DNA of 64,000 bases, from assembly GCF_003614885.1 (NCBI RefSeq), contig NZ_QZMS01000014.1, positions 1 to 64,000 of the forward strand. Direction: 5' to 3'. Origin of the DNA: Photobacterium salinisoli. GTDB lineage: Bacteria > Pseudomonadota > Gammaproteobacteria > Enterobacterales > Vibrionaceae. Positions 1 to 17,816 of this stretch are shown piece by piece (within the stretch, counting starts at the first letter, position 1; each line of letters begins with the position of its first letter). The notes under the pieces were generated by a model. That model worked only from the letters and a program-made list of their open reading frames with translations. It did no database searches and was not told the DNA's origin. Both the position numbers and the translations under genes were made by a program.

Positions 1-218
<218 letters not shown>

Positions 219-237
219 TATTTGACGACAAGGCACG

Positions 238-265
238 AAAAAGGGCATCATTTGATGCCCTTTTT
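238..265 (+). terminator. Intrinsic terminator after tuf
   Basis: A perfect inverted repeat AAAAAGGGCATCA / TGATGCCCTTTTT with a two-base centre, ending in a T run. It separates tuf from secE-nusG. A second short dyad (CCTCGC / GCGAGG, 372-388) followed by TTATTTT lies before secE. I found no tRNA-Trp gene in this gap. Confidence 0.85.
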
Positions 266-428
266 CTACGCTCCGCCTCAGATTAGCGTATTTTTTGGTC
301 AGTGTGCCGAGTAAAAAATGCGTTAAGGTGTACAGAGCGTTACGAAAGGGATTCACTTAATCCTTAGAAAGCCTCGCTACCTGCGAGGTTATTTTCGTCT
401 ATATTGAGACAAGTTACAGGTTGGTTGT

Positions 429-806
429 ATGAAAGCGAATGCCGAAAACCAAAGCAGCTCTAGTAGCATGGATAGCCTCAAATGGGTTGTTGTATTTGCC
501 CTGCTGGCAGCCGCGGTGGTTGGTAATTACCTGTACAGTGATGTATCTGTAGTGTTGCGTGCTGCAGCTGTAGTGGTCCTGGTTGCCGCTGCAGGTGGTG
601 TAGCAGCTCTTACAGCAAAAGGTAAAACAGCGATCACTTTTGCCCGTGAATCGCGCATGGAAGTCCGCAAGGTAGTGTGGCCAACTCGTCAGGAAGCTAC
701 GCAGACAACCTTTATCGTTTTAGCTGTCACTGTCATTATGGCGTTAGCCCTGTGGGGCATCGACGGCATTATGGTCCGTTTGGTCCGCCTGGTTACCGGT
801 GTATAG
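429..806 (+). CDS. secE: Preprotein translocase subunit SecE
   Basis: SecE clamps SecY in the inner-membrane SecYEG translocon. At 125 residues it matches the three-helix enterobacterial form (E. coli 127). Hydrophobic segments lie near residues 17-36, 41-62 and 96-118. The conserved cytoplasmic amphipathic stretch, with [16 protein letters not shown], sits before the last helix. The ATG at 429 has only a weak upstream purine stretch. nusG begins 12 bases after the stop, so the two are cotranscribed, as in the usual secE-nusG operon. Confidence 0.96.
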   Translation: MKANAENQSSSSSMDSLKWVVVFALLAAAVVGNYLYSDVSVVLRAAAVVVLVAAAGGVAALTAKGKTAITFARESRMEVRKVVWPTRQEATQTTFIVLAVTVIMALALWGIDGIMVRLVRLVTGV

Positions 807-818
807 AGGTAAGAGTTC

Positions 819-1364
819 ATGAGCGAAGCTCCAAAAAAACGATGGTATGTTGTGCAGGCCTTCTCTGGTTTTGAAGGACGAGTTGCACAGTCACTACGTG
901 AACATATCAAGATGCATGGCATGGAAGACTACTTCGACGAGGTCTTGGTACCGACAGAAGAAGTGGTGGAAATGCGTGCTGGCCAGCGCCGCAAAAGCGA
1001 GCGTAAGTTCTTCCCAGGGTACGTTCTCGTACAGATGGTGATGAATGATGAAACCTGGCATCTGGTACGTAGTATTCCTCGTGTGATGGGGTTCATTGGC
1101 GGAACATCTGACCGCCCGGCGCCAATTTCAGACAAAGAAGCTGCTGCAATTCTTAATCGTCTGCAGCAGGCGAGTGAATCGCCTGTTCACAAGACTGTGT
1201 TTGAGCCGGGTGAAGTGGTTCGTGTAACGGATGGTCCGTTTGCTGACTTCAACGGTGTGGTAGAAGAAGTCGATTACGACAAGAGCCGTGTGAAAGTTTC
1301 GGTTTCTATCTTCGGCCGTGCAACTCCGGTTGAACTGGAGTTTGGTCAGGTTGAGAAAAACTGA
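819..1364 (+). CDS. nusG: Transcription termination/antitermination protein NusG
   Basis: NusG binds RNA polymerase, suppresses pausing, and links polymerase to Rho or to ribosomal S10. The 181-residue length is that of E. coli NusG. The N-terminal NGN domain opens with [14 protein letters not shown] and carries the [10 protein letters not shown] core. A KOW domain occupies about residues 127-175 ([11 protein letters not shown] then [10 protein letters not shown]). The ATG at 819 follows GAGGTAAGAG. The gene ends 26 bases before a long hairpin that also contains the rplK promoter -10. Confidence 0.97.
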   Translation: MSEAPKKRWYVVQAFSGFEGRVAQSLREHIKMHGMEDYFDEVLVPTEEVVEMRAGQRRKSERKFFPGYVLVQMVMNDETWHLVRSIPRVMGFIGGTSDRPAPISDKEAAAILNRLQQASESPVHKTVFEPGEVVRVTDGPFADFNGVVEEVDYDKSRVKVSVSIFGRATPVELEFGQVEKN

Positions 1365-1385
1365 TCAATAAGTAATCAAGTCATA

Positions 1386-1414
1386 TTGTCAAGGGCGTGG
1401 AATTACACTATAAT
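1386..1414 (+). promoter_or_regulatory. Sigma-70 promoter of rplKA
   Basis: TTGTCA (1386-1391), 17 bases, then a perfect TATAAT (1409-1414). This predicts a start near 1421 and a leader of about 70 bases before rplK. The -10 lies inside the nusG terminator-like hairpin. Confidence 0.85.
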
Positions 1415-1427
1415 TTCGCGCCCTTTC
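1391..1427 (+). terminator. nusG terminator hairpin overlapping the rplK promoter
   Basis: AAGGGCG (1391-1397) pairs with CGCCCTT (1419-1425). Inside, GGAATTA (1399-1405) pairs with TAATTTC (1411-1417), joined by a U-G pair. That makes about 15 base pairs closed by the loop CACTA, followed by TTTCGTT. This is a plausible intrinsic terminator for secE-nusG. Confidence 0.65.
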
Positions 1428-1489
1428 GTTAGACGGGGAGTCTGTTTGCTAAAAGCAGACGTTTGAACCCAAATTAAGGTAATTAAGCA

Positions 1490-2624
<1,135 letters not shown>

Positions 2625-2627
2625 TAT

Positions 2628-2655
2628 TTGCAGAATCGCTGGGATTATGTATAAT
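2628..2655 (+). promoter_or_regulatory. Sigma-70 promoter of the rplJL-rpoBC operon
   Basis: TTGCAG (2628-2633), 16 bases, TATAAT (2650-2655). It starts only four bases after the rplA stop. The -10 lies inside a dyad (2637-2661). Confidence 0.75.
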
Positions 2656-2661
2656 CCTGCG

Positions 2662-2863
2662 TTTCGAATTAATGGCTAAGATCTGGGCAGTATTCTGCCG
2701 GGATCTTCGTCCTAGACCGTAGGTGTTCTCTGAACTTAATAATTCAGCCTACGTAGACGGTGCCAGGAACATGATTGATATACTGTCTTTCTTGGATCTG
2801 CGCCGTACAAACTCTCCTGCAATTTTGCAGTGAGTGGGTAAACACAATCCAGGAGCAAATCCA
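2662..2863 (+). ncRNA. L10 leader (ribosomal protein autoregulatory mRNA element)
   Basis: The roughly 200-base untranslated stretch before rplJ fits the L10 leader, to which L10-(L12)4 binds to repress translation. Visible helices include GATC-GGGCAG / CTGCC-GGATC around 2681-2705, and CGTAGG (2719-2724) with CCTACG (2749-2754) closing an internal arm. The AGGAG Shine-Dalgarno (2851-2855) is eight bases before the rplJ ATG. I assign it from position and helices and did not run a covariance model. Confidence 0.7.
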
Positions 2864-3352
2864 ATGGCTTTAAACCTTCAAGACAAAAAGGCAATTGTTG
2901 CTGAAGTCAACGAAGCTGCCAGTGGTGCCCTGTCTGCAGTTGTTGCTGACTCTCGTGGCGTAGCCGTGGGTGCTATGACGACTCTGCGTAAACAAGCGCG
3001 TGAAGCGGGTGTTTACGTACGTGTTGTTCGTAATACTCTGGCTCGTCGTGCAGTAGTAGGTACTAACTACGAGTGTCTTGCTGACACTTTCGTAGGTCCT
3101 ACTCTGCTGGCTTTCTCTACTGAGCACCCAGGTGCCGCAGCACGTCTTTTCAAAGACTTTGCTAAAGAGAACAAAAATTTCGAGATCAAAGCTGCTGCAT
3201 TCGAAGGCGTACTGACTGATGCAGATGTTCTGGCGAAACTGCCAACTTACGACGAAGCTATCGCACGTCTGATGATGTGTATGAAAGAAGCTTCTGCTGG
3301 CAAGCTGGTTCGTACTATTGCAGCTATTCGCGATCAGAAAGAAGCCGCTTAA
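2864..3352 (+). CDS. rplJ: 50S ribosomal protein L10
   Basis: L10 anchors the L7/L12 dimers to the ribosomal stalk and represses its own operon. From ATG 2864 the protein is 162 residues and begins [15 protein letters not shown]. The frame can be extended to a GTG at 2834, but that start has no Shine-Dalgarno, while AGGAG at 2851 is well placed for 2864. The C-terminal helix that binds L7/L12 is present (residues about 135-160). rplL follows after 61 bases. Confidence 0.96.
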   Translation: MALNLQDKKAIVAEVNEAASGALSAVVADSRGVAVGAMTTLRKQAREAGVYVRVVRNTLARRAVVGTNYECLADTFVGPTLLAFSTEHPGAAARLFKDFAKENKNFEIKAAAFEGVLTDADVLAKLPTYDEAIARLMMCMKEASAGKLVRTIAAIRDQKEAA

Positions 3353-3413
3353 TAAGTTTGGCTTTTTATTGGTTGCTATTTAAACTAATTGTTGACTTTA
3401 AAAGAGAATTGTT

Positions 3414-3782
3414 ATGTCTATCACTAACGAGCAAATCCTAGACGCAGTTGCAGAAATGTCTGTAATGCAAGTTGTTGAACTGATCGAAGCAATGGAAGAG
3501 AAGTTCGGTGTTACTGCTGCTGCAGCAGTAGTTGCTGGCGGTGCTGCTGAAGGCGCAGCTGCTGAAGAGCAAACTGAATTCGACGTAATCCTGACTGCTG
3601 CTGGCGGTAACAAAGTTGCTGTAATCAAAGCAGTACGTGGCGCAACTGGTCTGGGCCTGAAAGAAGCTAAAGCTCTGGTTGACGGCGCTCCAGCACCTCT
3701 GAAAGAAGGTGTTGAGAAAGCTGAAGCTGAAGCTCTGAAAGCTCAGCTGGAAGAAGCTGGTGCATCTGTTGAAATCAAGTAA
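3414..3782 (+). CDS. rplL: 50S ribosomal protein L7/L12
   Basis: This is the acidic stalk protein that recruits translation factors. It has 122 residues: an N-terminal dimerisation domain (about 1-33), an Ala/Gly hinge (about 35-52), and the C-terminal factor-binding domain with [20 protein letters not shown]. Length and order match the family. It lies between rplJ and the rpoB attenuator, as in E. coli. Confidence 0.97.
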   Translation: MSITNEQILDAVAEMSVMQVVELIEAMEEKFGVTAAAAVVAGGAAEGAAAEEQTEFDVILTAAGGNKVAVIKAVRGATGLGLKEAKALVDGAPAPLKEGVEKAEAEALKAQLEEAGASVEIK

Positions 3783-3814
3783 TTATTACTTAATTTCTTA
3801 GCCTTTATGGCTAT

Positions 3815-3846
3815 GGGCTGGTGGCTAAAAAGCCACCGGCCCTTTT
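3815..3846 (+). terminator. rplL-rpoB attenuator hairpin
   Basis: GGGCTGGTGGCT (3815-3826), loop AAAA, AGCCACCGGCCC (3831-3842), then TTTT. One G-U pair interrupts an otherwise perfect 12-pair stem. In E. coli a partial terminator here lowers rpoBC transcription relative to rplJL. The same role is inferred. Confidence 0.85.
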
Positions 3847-4004
3847 GCGCTGTAGGGTAGTGGTGTTTTTCACATTGTTTTGCAACCGCTTCCCGTGCAA
3901 ATCACAGCCTGTACTCCAGTGCTGTTCCTGCTACAAACAATGTTATTAGTCACTGCCTCTTACTAGAGGTAGTTTGGATCACTTATCAGCGATCTGAGGA
4001 ACCT

Positions 4005-8030
<4,026 letters not shown>

Positions 8031-8071
8031 TTCTGACGCTGTCAGTAATACTTGAATCCGGTATCAATATG

Positions 8072-8096
8072 AAGGCGCCGCCGCCACGGCGCCTTT
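8072..8096 (+). other. Hairpin between rpoB and rpoC
   Basis: AAGGCGCCG (8072-8080) and CGGCGCCTT (8087-8095) form a nine-pair stem with a six-base loop. Only TTTAT follows, so it is more likely an mRNA-stabilising or weak pausing structure than a full terminator. Confidence 0.6.
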
Positions 8097-8124
8097 ATGG
8101 GTCAACTCCTCACAGGAGCCGAAT

Positions 8125-12342
<4,218 letters not shown>

Positions 12343-12374
12343 GATCTGCTTGGTTCTTACGTAACCGAAAACTG

Positions 12375-12407
12375 AAAAAGGCACCCTCAGGGGTGCCTTT
12401 TGTTTTT
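12375..12407 (+). terminator. Intrinsic terminator after rpoC
   Basis: AAAAGGCACC / GGTGCCTTTT with a short loop, then TGTTTTT. It ends the rplJL-rpoBC operon. Confidence 0.9.
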
Positions 12408-12491
12408 ATGATTAATCAGTCCGTGATGTGTTTTCAGCTGCTTGAATATTGCTGGGTCTTGGCCGATTTTATACAGACAAAGACTCATACA

Positions 12492-12512
12492 GTAATCAGA
12501 GATTCTGATTAC
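12492..12512. repeat. Inverted repeat between rpoC and rsd
   Basis: Perfect nine-base arms GTAATCAGA / TCTGATTAC with centre GAT. There is no T run on either strand. It lies 35 bases beyond the rsd stop and could end or stabilise the rsd transcript. Confidence 0.5.
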
Positions 12513-12547
12513 CTGTTATTGCTAGCACAGCGTGTAACAGGCTGTGA

Positions 12548-13033
12548 TTAAGCGCCGGGTGGAACGGCTAAACTCTCACTGATCAGTTCAATCAGATCGT
12601 CTTCCAGCTCGAACCTCAATTCGATTTGTTCACCCACCAGGGACAGTTCGTTATCAAAATTATCCCAATCATCACTGTCGTCTGTGATCTCACAATAGCG
12701 GTCGGCAAAATTCAGCAAGGGATCTGTGGTATCTGTAATTTTGTTGTAGAGCTGTGAGATTTCTGTGGTTGGGGAATATCCGGTCGCCTGCCACCTTGCC
12801 ATCACCTTGTCGTAAATTTTAAAATGGCCTTCGGAGATGTAATCAACCAGTTGCTGGCTGAAGAGTTGGAGCTGCGATGACGTGGGAAGTTGCCGGGATT
12901 TATTTTCAAAGGGAGGTAAGCCTGCTAATTTGCAGTAATCTATCAGCAGCTGCTGCCTCGACATCAGCCAATGATCGATGACATCATTGTTGCCACCCCA
13001 TTGTTTTTGCACTTGTTCGAATTTACTAAGCAT
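12548..13033 (-). CDS. rsd: Regulator of sigma D (anti-sigma-70 factor Rsd)
   Basis: Rsd binds the housekeeping sigma factor in stationary phase and favours alternative sigmas. From ATG 13033 it is 161 residues (E. coli 158). It shows the Rsd layout: an N-terminal helix with DHWLMSRQQLLIDYCKLAG, the QLVDYISEGHFKIYDKV helix, and an acidic C-terminal half with ELRFELEDDLIEL. A GAGG eight bases upstream supports this start over two more distal ATGs. It diverges from nudC, as rsd does in E. coli. Confidence 0.9.
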   Translation of the reverse strand: MLSKFEQVQKQWGGNNDVIDHWLMSRQQLLIDYCKLAGLPPFENKSRQLPTSSQLQLFSQQLVDYISEGHFKIYDKVMARWQATGYSPTTEISQLYNKITDTTDPLLNFADRYCEITDDSDDWDNFDNELSLVGEQIELRFELEDDLIELISESLAVPPGA

Positions 13034-13090
13034 GACCATGTCCTCATGATCGCCCCGCAAGACGCAGGAGCCGAAAACAATACCTGTCAA

Positions 13091-13111
13091 ACTCTTAGTG
13101 ACACTAAGAGT
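13091..13111. promoter_or_regulatory. Perfect 21-bp palindrome in the rsd/nudC divergent region
   Basis: ACTCTTAGTG, a central A, CACTAAGAGT: ten-base perfect arms. It lies 58 bases upstream of the rsd start and 83 upstream of nudC, near the middle of the divergent region. I do not recognise it as the site of a known regulator. It is most likely an operator or a transcript-start hairpin. Confidence 0.6.
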
Positions 13112-13193
13112 ACCAATATGGCAAAGCCAAATTCCACTGTTAGGTTTAGATTGCCAGCAAAACTGATACCCTGCAAGGATGGAGGAGCAGCTA

Positions 13194-13988
13194 ATGTCAA
13201 AAAAGCAAGAACACAGCTACTGGTGTGTTATTCGTGACCGCAGAATTTACTTAGAAGATGGTAAGTTACCACTTACACTAGAGGGCTTTACTGACAGGGA
13301 TCTCACCGGATCCAAAGTGATCGGCTTTCATCAGGGATGTCCGGTGAGATGGCTGGAAGATCCTGATTTACTGGCCGACAAAAAATTTTATTCGCTCAGG
13401 GAATTACTTCACGAACATGTGGATCTGTTTGCGCTGGCCGGCAAAGCGATGCAGTTATCTTATATGCGCGAGACGCAGGCATTTTGTTCTCACTGCGGCG
13501 GGAAAACGATATTGGCAGATAATGCACACGCCATGCGATGCCAGGCCTGCAACAGCTACCATTATCCGCGTATTTCTCCCTGTATTATTGTCGCGGTTAA
13601 GAAAGACGACTGTATTTTGCTGGCACAGCATCCTCGCCACAAAAGTGGCATGTATACCGTTATTGCCGGCTTTGTCGAAGCCGGGGAAACCCTGGAGCAA
13701 TGTGTGGCTCGTGAGGTCAAAGAAGAGACGGGTATTGAGGTGACCAATATCCGCTACTTTGACAGTCAGCCCTGGGCATTTCCGTCCAATATCATGATGG
13801 GATTTCTGGCTGAACACCAAAATGGTGTTATCCGTCCGGATTACGAAGAGCTGGTGGACGCCCGCTGGTTTAAACACGATCAGCTACCGCAGATCGCACC
13901 TCCGGGGACGATAGCGCATCGTCTTATTCAGGCTACTTGTGAGGCCATCAGGCAAGAAGCAGCAATCCGGAAGGACGTTGCTCAGTAA
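13194..13988 (+). CDS. nudC: NAD(+) diphosphatase / NAD-cap RNA decapping hydrolase NudC
   Basis: NudC splits NADH to NMNH and AMP and removes NAD caps from RNA 5' ends. Two CxxC pairs (FCSHCG and MRCQACN) form the zinc ribbon around residues 93-115. The Nudix box runs from GFVEAGETLEQ through REVKEETG, and the NADH-specific motif SQPWAFPS follows. The start is ATG 13194 (264 residues), because GGAGGAG at 13181-13187 is ideally spaced for it. The upstream in-frame ATG at 13179 overlaps that ribosome site. Confidence 0.93.
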   Translation: MSKKQEHSYWCVIRDRRIYLEDGKLPLTLEGFTDRDLTGSKVIGFHQGCPVRWLEDPDLLADKKFYSLRELLHEHVDLFALAGKAMQLSYMRETQAFCSHCGGKTILADNAHAMRCQACNSYHYPRISPCIIVAVKKDDCILLAQHPRHKSGMYTVIAGFVEAGETLEQCVAREVKEETGIEVTNIRYFDSQPWAFPSNIMMGFLAEHQNGVIRPDYEELVDARWFKHDQLPQIAPPGTIAHRLIQATCEAIRQEAAIRKDVAQ

Positions 13989-14029
13989 AATCTTAAGAAC
14001 CAGTTACTGAAACAGAAAAGAGCCAGGGG

Positions 14030-14209
14030 TTAGCCGGAGTGGTTCTCTGGCAGCCCGCGGAAAATGGCTTTGGAATGCTTAATCAGATGCGCGGCATAAT
14101 GCGGGGTGACTCGGTGCAGTTGCCCTTTCATGGCTTTGAAAGAGTTTTCCCAGCAGCGGTCTTTGTATACACCGGTTTCAGTAAATTCGATAACAACTTG
14201 CAGGTTCAT
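14030..14209 (-). CDS. Small uncharacterised protein (59 residues)
   Basis: A minus-strand frame opens at ATG 14209, preceded by GGAGG (14214-14218), and ends at TAA 14030. The product starts MNLQVVIEFTETGVYKDRC and ends AIFRGLPENHSG. It is basic, soluble-looking, with one cysteine and no signal peptide or membrane segment. The good ribosome site and compact fit between nudC and hemE argue that it is real. I recognise no domain, so function is unknown. It is transcribed opposite to both neighbours. Confidence 0.65.
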   Translation of the reverse strand: MNLQVVIEFTETGVYKDRCWENSFKAMKGQLHRVTPHYAAHLIKHSKAIFRGLPENHSG

Positions 14210-14453
14210 AGATCCTCCAATTTTTTTAGCAGCCGATCTTGGCTGTAAATAACAGTATCAGAGAACGAATAAGGTATTGATTAAAATATCTGCAACATTA
14301 GATTGCCAAAAATGAAACAGCCAACGCTTAAACCGCGCCGTTGGCAAGCGATGTGCGCTAAGCGGCATTAATTGTCATTCAGGGCGAATGCATAGCTGCT
14401 GATGCCGGATCGGGGTGTTACAATGTACTCAATTATTTGCCAGGATGTTGACA

Positions 14454-15518
14454 ATGACAGAATTGAAAAACGATCGCTATCTGCGTGCTTTACTCAAGCA
14501 GCCGGTTGACTGCACCCCTGTGTGGATGATGCGTCAGGCCGGCCGTTATCTACCAGAATACCGTGCGACCCGCGGTGTGGCGGGTGACTTTATGTCACTG
14601 TGCAAGAATGCTGAACTGGCCAGCGAAGTGACTTTGCAACCCTTGCGCCGTTTTCCGCTGGATGCCGCTATCCTGTTTTCTGACATCCTGACTATTCCGG
14701 ATGCAATGGGTCTTGGGCTGTACTTTGAAACCGGCGAAGGGCCGAAATTTGAGCGCCCGATCAGCTGCAAAGCCGATGTCGATAAGATAGGTATTCCTGA
14801 TCCGGAAGGTGAGCTGCAATATGTCATGAACGCCGTGCGTCAAATCCGAAAAGATCTCAACGGTGAAGTGCCGCTGATTGGTTTTTCCGGTAGCCCGTGG
14901 ACGCTGGCTACTTACATGGTGGAAGGCGGCAGTACTAAGGCCTTTACCAAAATCAAGAAAATGATGTATGCCGAACCGGCGGTTCTGCATGCACTGCTGG
15001 ATAAACTGGCTGACAGTGTGATTCAGTACCTGAATGCCCAAATCAAAGCCGGTGCCCAGTCAGTGATGGTGTTTGATACCTGGGGAGGCGTATTGACCCC
15101 GCGTGATTACCAGCTGTTCTCGCTGCAGTACATGCACAAGATTGTCGATGGTCTGATCCGTGAAAACGAAGGCCGTCGTGTACCTGTGACTCTGTTTACC
15201 AAAAACGGTGGTATGTGGCTGGAAGCGATTGCGGCAACCGGTTGTGATGCGGTGGGCCTGGACTGGACCATAGATATTGCAGAAGCCAAGCGCCGTGTGG
15301 GCGATAAAGTGGCCCTGCAAGGCAATATGGACCCGTCTATGCTGTACGCGTCGCCAGAGCGTATTCGTGAGGAAGTGGCCGGCATTCTGTCTGGTTTTGG
15401 GGAAGGCACGGGCCATGTCTTTAACCTGGGCCACGGTATCCATCTCGACGTACCGCCTGAAAATGCCGGCGTTTTTGTCGAAGCTGTCCATGAGCTGTCT
15501 GCGCCTTACCACAAGTAA
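14454..15518 (+). CDS. hemE: Uroporphyrinogen decarboxylase
   Basis: HemE removes four acetate carboxyls from uroporphyrinogen III to give coproporphyrinogen III in haem synthesis. From ATG 14454 it has 354 residues, the E. coli length, and begins [19 protein letters not shown]. Hallmarks are [14 protein letters not shown] near the N-terminus, [17 protein letters not shown], and [17 protein letters not shown] near the C-terminus. CAGGA at 14441 precedes the start. The longer frame from 14415 adds 13 unsupported residues. Confidence 0.97.
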   Translation: MTELKNDRYLRALLKQPVDCTPVWMMRQAGRYLPEYRATRGVAGDFMSLCKNAELASEVTLQPLRRFPLDAAILFSDILTIPDAMGLGLYFETGEGPKFERPISCKADVDKIGIPDPEGELQYVMNAVRQIRKDLNGEVPLIGFSGSPWTLATYMVEGGSTKAFTKIKKMMYAEPAVLHALLDKLADSVIQYLNAQIKAGAQSVMVFDTWGGVLTPRDYQLFSLQYMHKIVDGLIRENEGRRVPVTLFTKNGGMWLEAIAATGCDAVGLDWTIDIAEAKRRVGDKVALQGNMDPSMLYASPERIREEVAGILSGFGEGTGHVFNLGHGIHLDVPPENAGVFVEAVHELSAPYHK

Positions 15519-15538
15519 GCAGCGGCAGATGTCACCAG

Positions 15539-15567
15539 AAAGCGAGCTGAAGGGCTCGCTTTTTGCG
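15539..15567 (+). terminator. Terminator after hemE
   Basis: AAAGCGAGC / GCTCGCTTTTT with a short loop and T run, just before the convergent end of the UDG-family gene. Confidence 0.85.
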
Positions 15568-15581
15568 TTTTTAGAGGCCGC

Positions 15582-16181
15582 TTACAGCCCCAGGTGCTGG
15601 TGGACATAGTCGCGGATGTAGGGGACAACATCGGCTTCAAACCAGGGGTTTTTCTTCAGCCATAAGGTATTGCGCGGTGAGGGATGAGGCAGCGGCAGAT
15701 AAGCCGGCGCCCATCGCCGCCAGGCTCTGACTGTCTCGGTCAGGGTTGTCGGTTTGTCCGGCAGATAATAAGTCTGTGCATACTGGCCGACCAGTAGCGT
15801 CATACCGATATTGGGCAGCAGCGGCCAGACCTGACCATGCCATTGTGGGGCACATTCGGGCCTTGGCGGTAAATCACCGCTCTTACCTTTACCCGGATAG
15901 CAAAACCCCATCGGCATAATAGCGATACGGCTGGGATCATAGAAAGTGTCGCGGTCGAGATCCAGCCAGCGACGCAGCCGATCACCGCTCGGATCGTTCC
16001 AGGGAATGCCGGTGTCATGGACCCGGGTACCCGGGGCCTGGCCGATTATCATCAAGCGTGCATCGCTGCTGGCCTGAACTACTGGCCGCGGACCGAGCGG
16101 CAGGTGCGCTTTACACAGTTCACATTGCCGGATCCGGTCCAGTAATGCCGGCAAGGTGTGCGCAGAGTTGAGCTTTGCCAT
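15582..16181 (-). CDS. Uracil-DNA glycosylase family protein
   Basis: This 199-residue protein has the UDG-superfamily signatures: GQAPG with the following water-activating loop (about residues 47-51), and a C-terminal HPSPRN near 163-168. Members remove uracil or related bases from DNA. An N-terminal CELC pair is present, but the full four-cysteine iron-sulphur set of family 4 enzymes is not obvious, so the subfamily and lesion specificity are uncertain. It lies eight bases downstream of the 2-hydroxyacid dehydrogenase gene on the same strand and is probably cotranscribed. Confidence 0.8.
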   Translation of the reverse strand: MAKLNSAHTLPALLDRIRQCELCKAHLPLGPRPVVQASSDARLMIIGQAPGTRVHDTGIPWNDPSGDRLRRWLDLDRDTFYDPSRIAIMPMGFCYPGKGKSGDLPPRPECAPQWHGQVWPLLPNIGMTLLVGQYAQTYYLPDKPTTLTETVRAWRRWAPAYLPLPHPSPRNTLWLKKNPWFEADVVPYIRDYVHQHLGL

Positions 16182-16189
16182 AATCCGCC

Positions 16190-17101
16190 TTAATAGCCGA
16201 GTGCGAAATCAATCTGGTGTTGCAGCGGCTTACCTTCAACATAGCGCAGGTAGTTGGTTTTGAATATTTCCATCACCTGTTCCGGAAAGCTTTCGGCGGC
16301 AATGTGCGGCGTGACTGTAATCTGAGGATGGCACCAGAACGGGTGCTCTGCAGGCAGCGGTTCTTGTTTGAACACATCCAGAAAAGCATGGCTCAGCGCG
16401 CCACTGGCCAGCGCTTGGATCAGACCTGATTCACAAACCGCATTACCACGGCCGACATTAAAGAGTAAGGTGCCGCGGCAGTGACTCAGGCTGTCGGCAT
16501 TGAGCAGATTATCTGTCATGGCTGTGGCAGGCAGTACAGACACCAGCACATCTGCCTGTTGCAGTGCCAGATTCAGATCGCTGATAGCCAGGATTTTATC
16601 GAAACCAGGCGCTGAACGTGCGCCGGAGCGATTCACCCCCAGTACCGTCATGCCTAACGCTTTGGCTACACCGGCCAGATGCTGTCCAATCGAGCCGGTG
16701 CCCAGAATCACCATGGTTTTTTCTGACAGAGCGCCGTAGCTATGCGGTTGCCACTGCGCCTGCTGTTGCTGAGCCTGATAACGGCCGAAATGGCGCTGGT
16801 GGCTGATCAGCAAACCCAGCACATATTCGCTGATCAGCTGACCGAAGATCCCCCGGACATTGGTCAGCGCATAATCTGTTCGCAGTCCGGGCTGGATCAG
16901 CGCGTCTATGCCGGCATAGGTTGATTGCAGCCAGCGCAGCTGCGGATAATACGCTAACTTGTTTTTGATTAGCGGCGGATCGGCCAGCACCAGGGTTGCA
17001 TCGTTCGGATTGTCGGTCAGCGACAGCGCCGGTAAGTCTGCTTCTTCAATCAGTTGACGGTACAGGTCTGCCCGTCGGGAAACAATACAGAGTTGATGCA
17101 T
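16190..17101 (-). CDS. D-isomer specific 2-hydroxyacid dehydrogenase (GhrA-like)
   Basis: A 303-residue NAD(P)-dependent dehydrogenase of the glyoxylate/hydroxypyruvate reductase type. The Rossmann motif LGTGSIGQHLAG lies near residues 131-142. Catalytic regions are visible as NVGRGNAV (the Arg-bearing loop, about 216-223), a DVFKQEPLP segment with the Glu, and TPHIAAES with the catalytic His. The substrate is not decidable from sequence; glyoxylate or hydroxypyruvate reduction is likely. It diverges from yjaG with a 69-base gap. Confidence 0.82.
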   Translation of the reverse strand: MHQLCIVSRRADLYRQLIEEADLPALSLTDNPNDATLVLADPPLIKNKLAYYPQLRWLQSTYAGIDALIQPGLRTDYALTNVRGIFGQLISEYVLGLLISHQRHFGRYQAQQQQAQWQPHSYGALSEKTMVILGTGSIGQHLAGVAKALGMTVLGVNRSGARSAPGFDKILAISDLNLALQQADVLVSVLPATAMTDNLLNADSLSHCRGTLLFNVGRGNAVCESGLIQALASGALSHAFLDVFKQEPLPAEHPFWCHPQITVTPHIAAESFPEQVMEIFKTNYLRYVEGKPLQHQIDFALGY

Positions 17102-17170
17102 GGCTTTTTCCTTTTGCGCTGGCGGGTTATCAAGTAAAATTCAAGTTAACGTTTTCAGACAGATTATCCC

Positions 17171-17758
17171 ATGCTTAAGAATCCAATTCAGCTTCGCCTA
17201 GAAAAATTTGAACCCTGGCAATACCTGACCTTTATGGCCTCACTTTGCGAGCGGATGTACCCTAATTACGCGTTCTTCTGCCGCGAGACTGAATTTGCGG
17301 ATCCTCAGCCTTACCGTCTTATTCTCGACAGTGTCTGGGAAATCCTGACGGTGAAAAATGCCAAAATCAATTTTGAAAACCAGCTGGAGAAGCTGGAAGC
17401 TATGGTGCCCGCTGCCGACGATTATGATCTGTATGCGGTGAACCCGGCGATAGATGCCTGTGTCGGATTGGCTGATCTGCTGCATGCGCTGCTGGATCGT
17501 GACCTGATCCCTGAAACCGCACTGAGCATCAGTTCGTTGTCTGTTGAAACTGTAGCCAATCTGGAAGAAGCGCGCGAGGGTGAGGAAATCACCAATGACA
17601 ACCAGAAGGAAAATCAGGCCGTGTGCGAAGAATGGGATGTTCAGTGGGCCATCTACCGGGCACTGAAAGAGACGGATGGCCGGGATATTGAGCTGATTAA
17701 AAGCCTGCGTCGCGAACTGCGTGACGACGGGGTAAGCAATATCGGGATTGCGCTCTGA
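17171..17758 (+). CDS. yjaG: YjaG family protein (DUF416)
   Basis: A 195-residue cytosolic protein of the DUF416 family, found as yjaG upstream of hupA in enterobacteria; its biochemical role is unknown. It opens MLKNPIQLRLEKFEPWQYL and includes LCERMYPNYAFFCRETEFAD. It has no signal peptide or membrane helices. Its closeness to hupA-yjaH repeats the E. coli order, here with an inserted CNNM gene on the other strand. Confidence 0.85.
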   Translation: MLKNPIQLRLEKFEPWQYLTFMASLCERMYPNYAFFCRETEFADPQPYRLILDSVWEILTVKNAKINFENQLEKLEAMVPAADDYDLYAVNPAIDACVGLADLLHALLDRDLIPETALSISSLSVETVANLEEAREGEEITNDNQKENQAVCEEWDVQWAIYRALKETDGRDIELIKSLRRELRDDGVSNIGIAL

Positions 17759-17774
17759 GTCCGATTTATGTAGC

Positions 17775-17798
17775 AAGGCAGGATCGCTATCCTGCCTT
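17775..17798. terminator. Terminator-like hairpin between convergent yjaG and CNNM genes
   Basis: AAGGCAGGAT / ATCCTGCCTT with a four-base loop. The symmetric sequence could end transcription from both sides, although the T runs are short. Confidence 0.65.
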
Positions 17799-17816
17799 GT
17801 TAGCCGTTGTTGGGGG

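Noticed and set aside
270..428. tRNA-Trp gene, often found between tuf and secE in relatives
   Set aside because: No acceptor stem, T loop or CCA end could be found in this gap.
2834..2863. GTG start extending rplJ by ten codons
   Set aside because: It lies in the L10 leader, and AGGAG at 2851 is spaced for the ATG at 2864.
14039..14248. 69-codon plus-strand frame between nudC and hemE
   Set aside because: Antisense to the 59-codon minus-strand gene, which has the better ribosome site.
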